64,000 nucleotides of DNA from Cordia subcordata (taxonomy: Eukaryota > Streptophyta > Magnoliopsida > Boraginales > Cordiaceae), in assembly GCA_028554755.1 (NCBI GenBank), contig JAPTOF010000005.1, positions 5,465,501 to 5,529,500 on the forward strand, given 5' to 3'. The position numbers were made by a program, and so were the translations under genes. Below, one piece after another: positions 60,594-64,000 of the stretch (position 1 is its first letter; each line of letters opens with the position of its first letter). The notes beneath the pieces were generated by a model that saw only the letters and a list, made by a program, of their open reading frames with translations, ran no database searches and was not told the DNA's origin.

Positions 60594-62060
60594 GATAGAG
60601 ACAGTCCCCCTACACTTATCTTCTCATTGCCAGCAAGTTTCTTTTTATTCATGCACAACTCCTTAAAAAATTTCGCATAGTGAGGTATTTGCTTAATTAC
60701 ATCAACTAATGGAATATTTGCCTCAATTTTGCGAAAAATCTCAAAGACCTCTTTCTCTTGCTTTTCTTTTTTGGACTTTACGAATCTTTTGGGAAAAGGA
60801 GGCTTAACCACTCACTCCATACCATTGTTAGACTCTGATTCATTGCTGTCCACTACCTTTTCATCATGTTCAGTGCCTTTTTTTTCATTTTCTTTCTCTG
60901 TTCCAGGTGCTGTCAACTTTGCTTCCCCACGCCTAGTCTGGCAGTGGCAGTCTAACAACCCTTTTTCACTTTGTAATGTGATTGCACATGCATTGTTCTT
61001 TAGATTAGCAACCGTTTGGGAAAGTAATTTACCATGGGACTCCAACCAACCCACGGATGTTGCCAATTGGCTTATTTGGTTCTCCAAATTCTTTATGCTT
61101 CCCCTTGTCTCCTGTTGAAATTGTTGAGTATTAAAAGCAAAAGATTTCATTATATCCTCAAGAAAAGTACCTGAACTTGAAGGTGCAGCCGTGGGGCTAG
61201 TTGTGGTTGAAAGTGGTGTGGATTTGGCAGATTAAACTTTGTGGCCTTGCTCCATAGATCAAGTTTGGGTGATTTCTCCAACCTAAGTGATAAGTATGCG
61301 AATATGGGTCATATCCCCCATGCGATGGACCGGGAAATCCTCCAATAGCATTAATATGTTGTGACTCCTCTTGTTGGAGCATGGGACACACATTGGTTGA
61401 GTGTCTCGCCATAGTATAAATTTCACAAACATTAGGAGTAGGAACGCTATTGTTTGCAACCAAACTTTGCACAAGAGAAAGTAGTTAACTTTGAATCAAG
61501 AGAAGAAACACTTACCTCATTAACTCTTCTCGAAGGTTCCTGTTTATTCCTGAATTGTTGAGCATTTGTAGCCATGATGGAAATCAAGTCTCTAGATTGT
61601 TAAGGTGTTTTGTTGACAATGGCACCCCCGCTTGTAGTATCCATCTTTCTCTCGATTGGAAGTAGTCCTTCATGAAAGTATTGGATACGAGATTATTCAG
61701 AAATCCTATGCTGAGGCAACTTGCACAAAGTCTTTTAAATCTCTCTCAATAATCATAAAGCAACTCTGAATCCCTTTGCTTGATGGCACAAATTTCTGTC
61801 TTAATTATTGCAACTCTAAAAGACGAAAAGAATTTGTCAAAGAATGCTCTAGCCATATATCCCCAAATAGTGATGGAACTGGATGGAAGATAGATCTTTC
61901 ACCGCATTTGCCAAGGAAAAAGAAAACACTCTTAATTTAATTTGGTCCTCCATTACACCATTGGGTCTCATAGTGGGATAAACTATATGGAACTCCTTGA
62001 GATGTTTATGAGGATTTTCATTTTCCAACCCATGTAAAGTGGGCAAAAGGCAGATTAATC
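60527..62060 (-). pseudogene. gypsy (Athila-like) gag pseudogene
   Basis: Pieces in order on the minus strand: PTLHGLENENPHKHLKEFHI and RVFSFSLANAVKDL (62046-61849, capsid-like); a degraded knuckle CEIYTMARHSTNVCPM (about 61440-61385, second Cys is Tyr); FNTQQFQQETRGSIKNLENQ with ISQLATSV (61140-61060); and PPFPKRF, EIFRKIEANIPLVDVIKQIP, YAKFFKELC (60811-60640). These are characteristic blocks of Athila-type gag. Frameshifts and stops separate them. Confidence 0.85.
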
Positions 62061-62357
62061 CTGATTTTAACTCAAAATTGACAATTAAGCTCTAGATAAG
62101 TGATGCAAAGAGGCGGTTGATTCATAGGGTAGCAGCTAATTCACACAAAGTTCTAATGTTTTGGCAATCTCCTCTTGTTTTTCAGACTCGTTGAATAATT
62201 CGGACAAAGCTTGTGATGTTTTGGCTTGTTTCTCAAGTTGTTTTTGCAACTTTACTTCTTTTTTCACGCTTTTTGCAGTTCAATCTTGGAATCAAAACCC
62301 AACTCATTTGTACAATCTAACCTGATCATAGAAAAGCAAAATTTTCAGCACTAGTCC

Positions 62358-62377
62358 CTAGCAACGGCACCAAAATT
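62358..62377 (-). other. Primer-binding site, tRNA-Asp-like
   Basis: The minus strand reads TTTGGTGCCGTTGCTAGG directly after the LTR end. This is close to the TGGCGCCGTTGCCGGGG class used by Athila-type elements, with C-to-T changes. Confidence 0.8.
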
Positions 62378-63782
62378 TGATAGGCATTGAAATCACAAAA
62401 AATAAGTTCTAATTTCTTATCTCTCAAATTTAATTTGAACGTGGTGAGAAAGGGTTAAGTCTATAGAGATTGGGAGATTTAGAATATGCTAATTATGCCA
62501 CATAGATTAATCAAATAAGCTGTAATAAAAAAGGGCAGTTTTTAAGGCAAAAAATCAATTTAACACAAAACTATCCAACCACTAGACCCTTAATCATGGG
62601 CATGGAACTGGGCAGTAAGTTAAAAAAAAAACTTAAATAGCAATAAATCAAACCTATGGATGCAATCTAGCCGTAAATAAATACTGGAAAATCAATATTA
62701 AATGAGAAATCGGAATTAATCCTAGCCTCAGGTTTAATCTTTGTTTTGGTCAACAAATCAAATCCTAGATGCAAAGATAACTTCCACCTATTTTGATAAA
62801 TCAGTTATGATCATCAGCACGACCTAACAACTTCATCTTTTCTAACAGCATTGATAACGGTTTAACGCTCTATGATTCACTATCGCCTTCTTATTAGACG
62901 ATTTAACCCTTAGAGATGCCCCCAGGATCTATCTAATGGCAGTGCTTGATTCTAGAAAGACCTGATTCTAAAAGTCGATTCTCTTGCGCAATCTCTTAGT
63001 TAAATTATGTGTTTACACATGAGACCTAGTTACTACTATTCTTAGATTAATTAAATCAATCTATTTGGCTACCTATTATCAAGTAATTGAATAACCGGGC
63101 TCGAATTAAACAATCACAATATAATATTAATTCTTAAAATAGTAAACCCATAAATACCAAAATAATAATGAAAGAAGATAAATAATTAGATCTCACAAAA
63201 TTGAAGAACTAAAATTTGGATTAACTTTTGGCTAGAAAGAAGTTTAGAACTCCATAGACATGGAGTAGACATCTAAGAGAAGACCTGATGGAAAAAATAT
63301 TTTTTGAATAAAAGTCTAGATGTCCTCTATGAAACGTTCATAGGAAAATATATAGAAAAAATTCCTAACTAGAGCCCTTGTTGGATAAGGAAACTCTTTA
63401 AAAGTTAAGGGAAATAAAAAGGTAAAAATCGTTATTACAATTCTTGATGAAATAGAAGTCTTCTAGAATTAATCTCCTTCCTTTCCAAAATATGGCAAGT
63501 CTTCAATTCAGATCTTTTCCAAAAGTGCTGCAAATATCTCCAAGCCCCGATCAAAACTCAGTCGATCCCGTGTATATTTCCTATGGCATTTTCTATAGTG
63601 GTAGAATCAATTTTATCAGCTACAAACGCATCCAAAAATCCTCTAAATCCATATATAATGCTTCCAGCTTCTTTTTCCAAGCATAAACATGCAAAAACAC
63701 ATAAAAAATAGTAATTAGAAAGTATCTAATTCTAGAATTAATACAAATAACTATGAATTCAAGGATTATTTTGGACTTATCA
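62378..63782 (-). repeat. 5' LTR of the Athila-like element
   Basis: It runs TGATAAGTCCAAAATAATCC (63782) to AATGCCTATCA (62378), 1405 bp, homologous to 51495-52847 and 40280-41653. Confidence 0.87.
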
Positions 63783-64000
63783 CCCACTAACCTCATCTTC
63801 ATATGCAACCATCGGTGATCGTGTTCTCGGTGGTATGTGAAAATGAAAGACAAATACAACCAAGTTTTTCACCCGCAAGCGTACGGATTGTGTCTAGTTT
63901 AGTGCGTGCGTACAGGTATCTTCTCCACAGGGAGGCTACTTTAGTTTGATCTTTACATGCTCGGTGCTTAAAACGAGCTACGTGCATGTGTGTGCTTTCT
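63783..64000. mobile_element. Another LTR-like fragment at the right edge
   Basis: ACCCGCAAGCGTACGGATTG and GTATCTTCTCCACAGGGAGG resemble blocks seen in other plant gypsy LTRs and differ from the Athila-like LTR next to it, so that element may have inserted into it. It is cut by the window end. Confidence 0.45.

Larger units (their letters stand above)
51495..63782 (-). mobile_element. Athila-like Ty3/gypsy element, pol-deleted, with nested insertion
   Basis: 3' LTR 51495-52847, long non-coding 3' region, nested element 54619-58015, integrase C-terminal end (about 59540-59780), protease (60071-60593), gag (60527-62060), primer-binding site (62358-62377) and 5' LTR (62378-63782). RT, RNase H and the integrase core are missing between about 59780 and 60071. 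CCCAC follows the right LTR (63783-63787). The left flank is CCCGT, but the duplicated left copy at 40275 keeps CCCAC. Confidence 0.85.

Overview
The window is nuclear DNA from a flowering plant, probably a woody eudicot. It is AT-rich with long introns. It carries FAR1-type Mutator transposases, Ty1/copia and Ty3/gypsy retrotransposons, and cytochrome P450s most like the dicot CYP736A/CYP71 group. I see no bacterial operon, CRISPR array, rRNA or tRNA gene, and I could not place the species from sequence alone.

The only host genes are two tandem P450 copies on the minus strand, about 14 kb apart. Copy A is 20851-23241 and copy B is 35014-37431. Both have two exons with one phase-0 intron at the same codon. 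Both look dead, by different lesions: A has a nonsense codon at position 140, and B has an 89-bp frameshifting deletion plus a changed heme-loop glycine. They lie in a segmental duplication (about 19849-23596 and 31265-37648). Its distal arm is inverted in B, and a Helitron-like insertion separates B from its downstream flank.

The rest is layered mobile DNA. 1-2403: 5' half of a minus-strand copia element. 2404-8230: remains of a Kaonashi-like Mutator element (FAR1 DNA-binding domain, MULE transposase, Ulp1 protease fragment, subterminal repeats). 8690-15240: a copia element whose 5' LTR was hit by a Pack-MULE carrying part of a mitochondrial complex I gene (itself hit by a solo LTR in one terminal repeat) and by two smaller TIR elements. 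15675-16415: LTR plus leader of the same family as 1-2403. 17327-19824: a 2.5-kb solo LTR. 23590-23978: a truncated copia 5' end just upstream of P450 A. 24000-27190: a decayed Tat-lineage gypsy pol. 27586-31124: a bounded but RT-less copia element with a GAGTC target duplication.

38256-44395 and 49562-63782 are two diverged copies of one composite: a copia-type LTR and leader followed by an Athila-like gypsy element. The right copy retains both Athila LTRs, gag and protease but has lost RT, RNase H and most of integrase; it also contains a 3.4-kb insertion flanked by ATGAA repeats. Between the copies lie an hAT-like MITE (46570-47140) and a CACTA-type element (47425-49554). Another LTR-like sequence starts at the right edge.

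Nothing here looks like a new multi-gene system. The most informative signals are the two independently disabled P450s, the Pack-MULE with its captured complex I fragment, the nesting order, and the duplicated retrotransposon junction.
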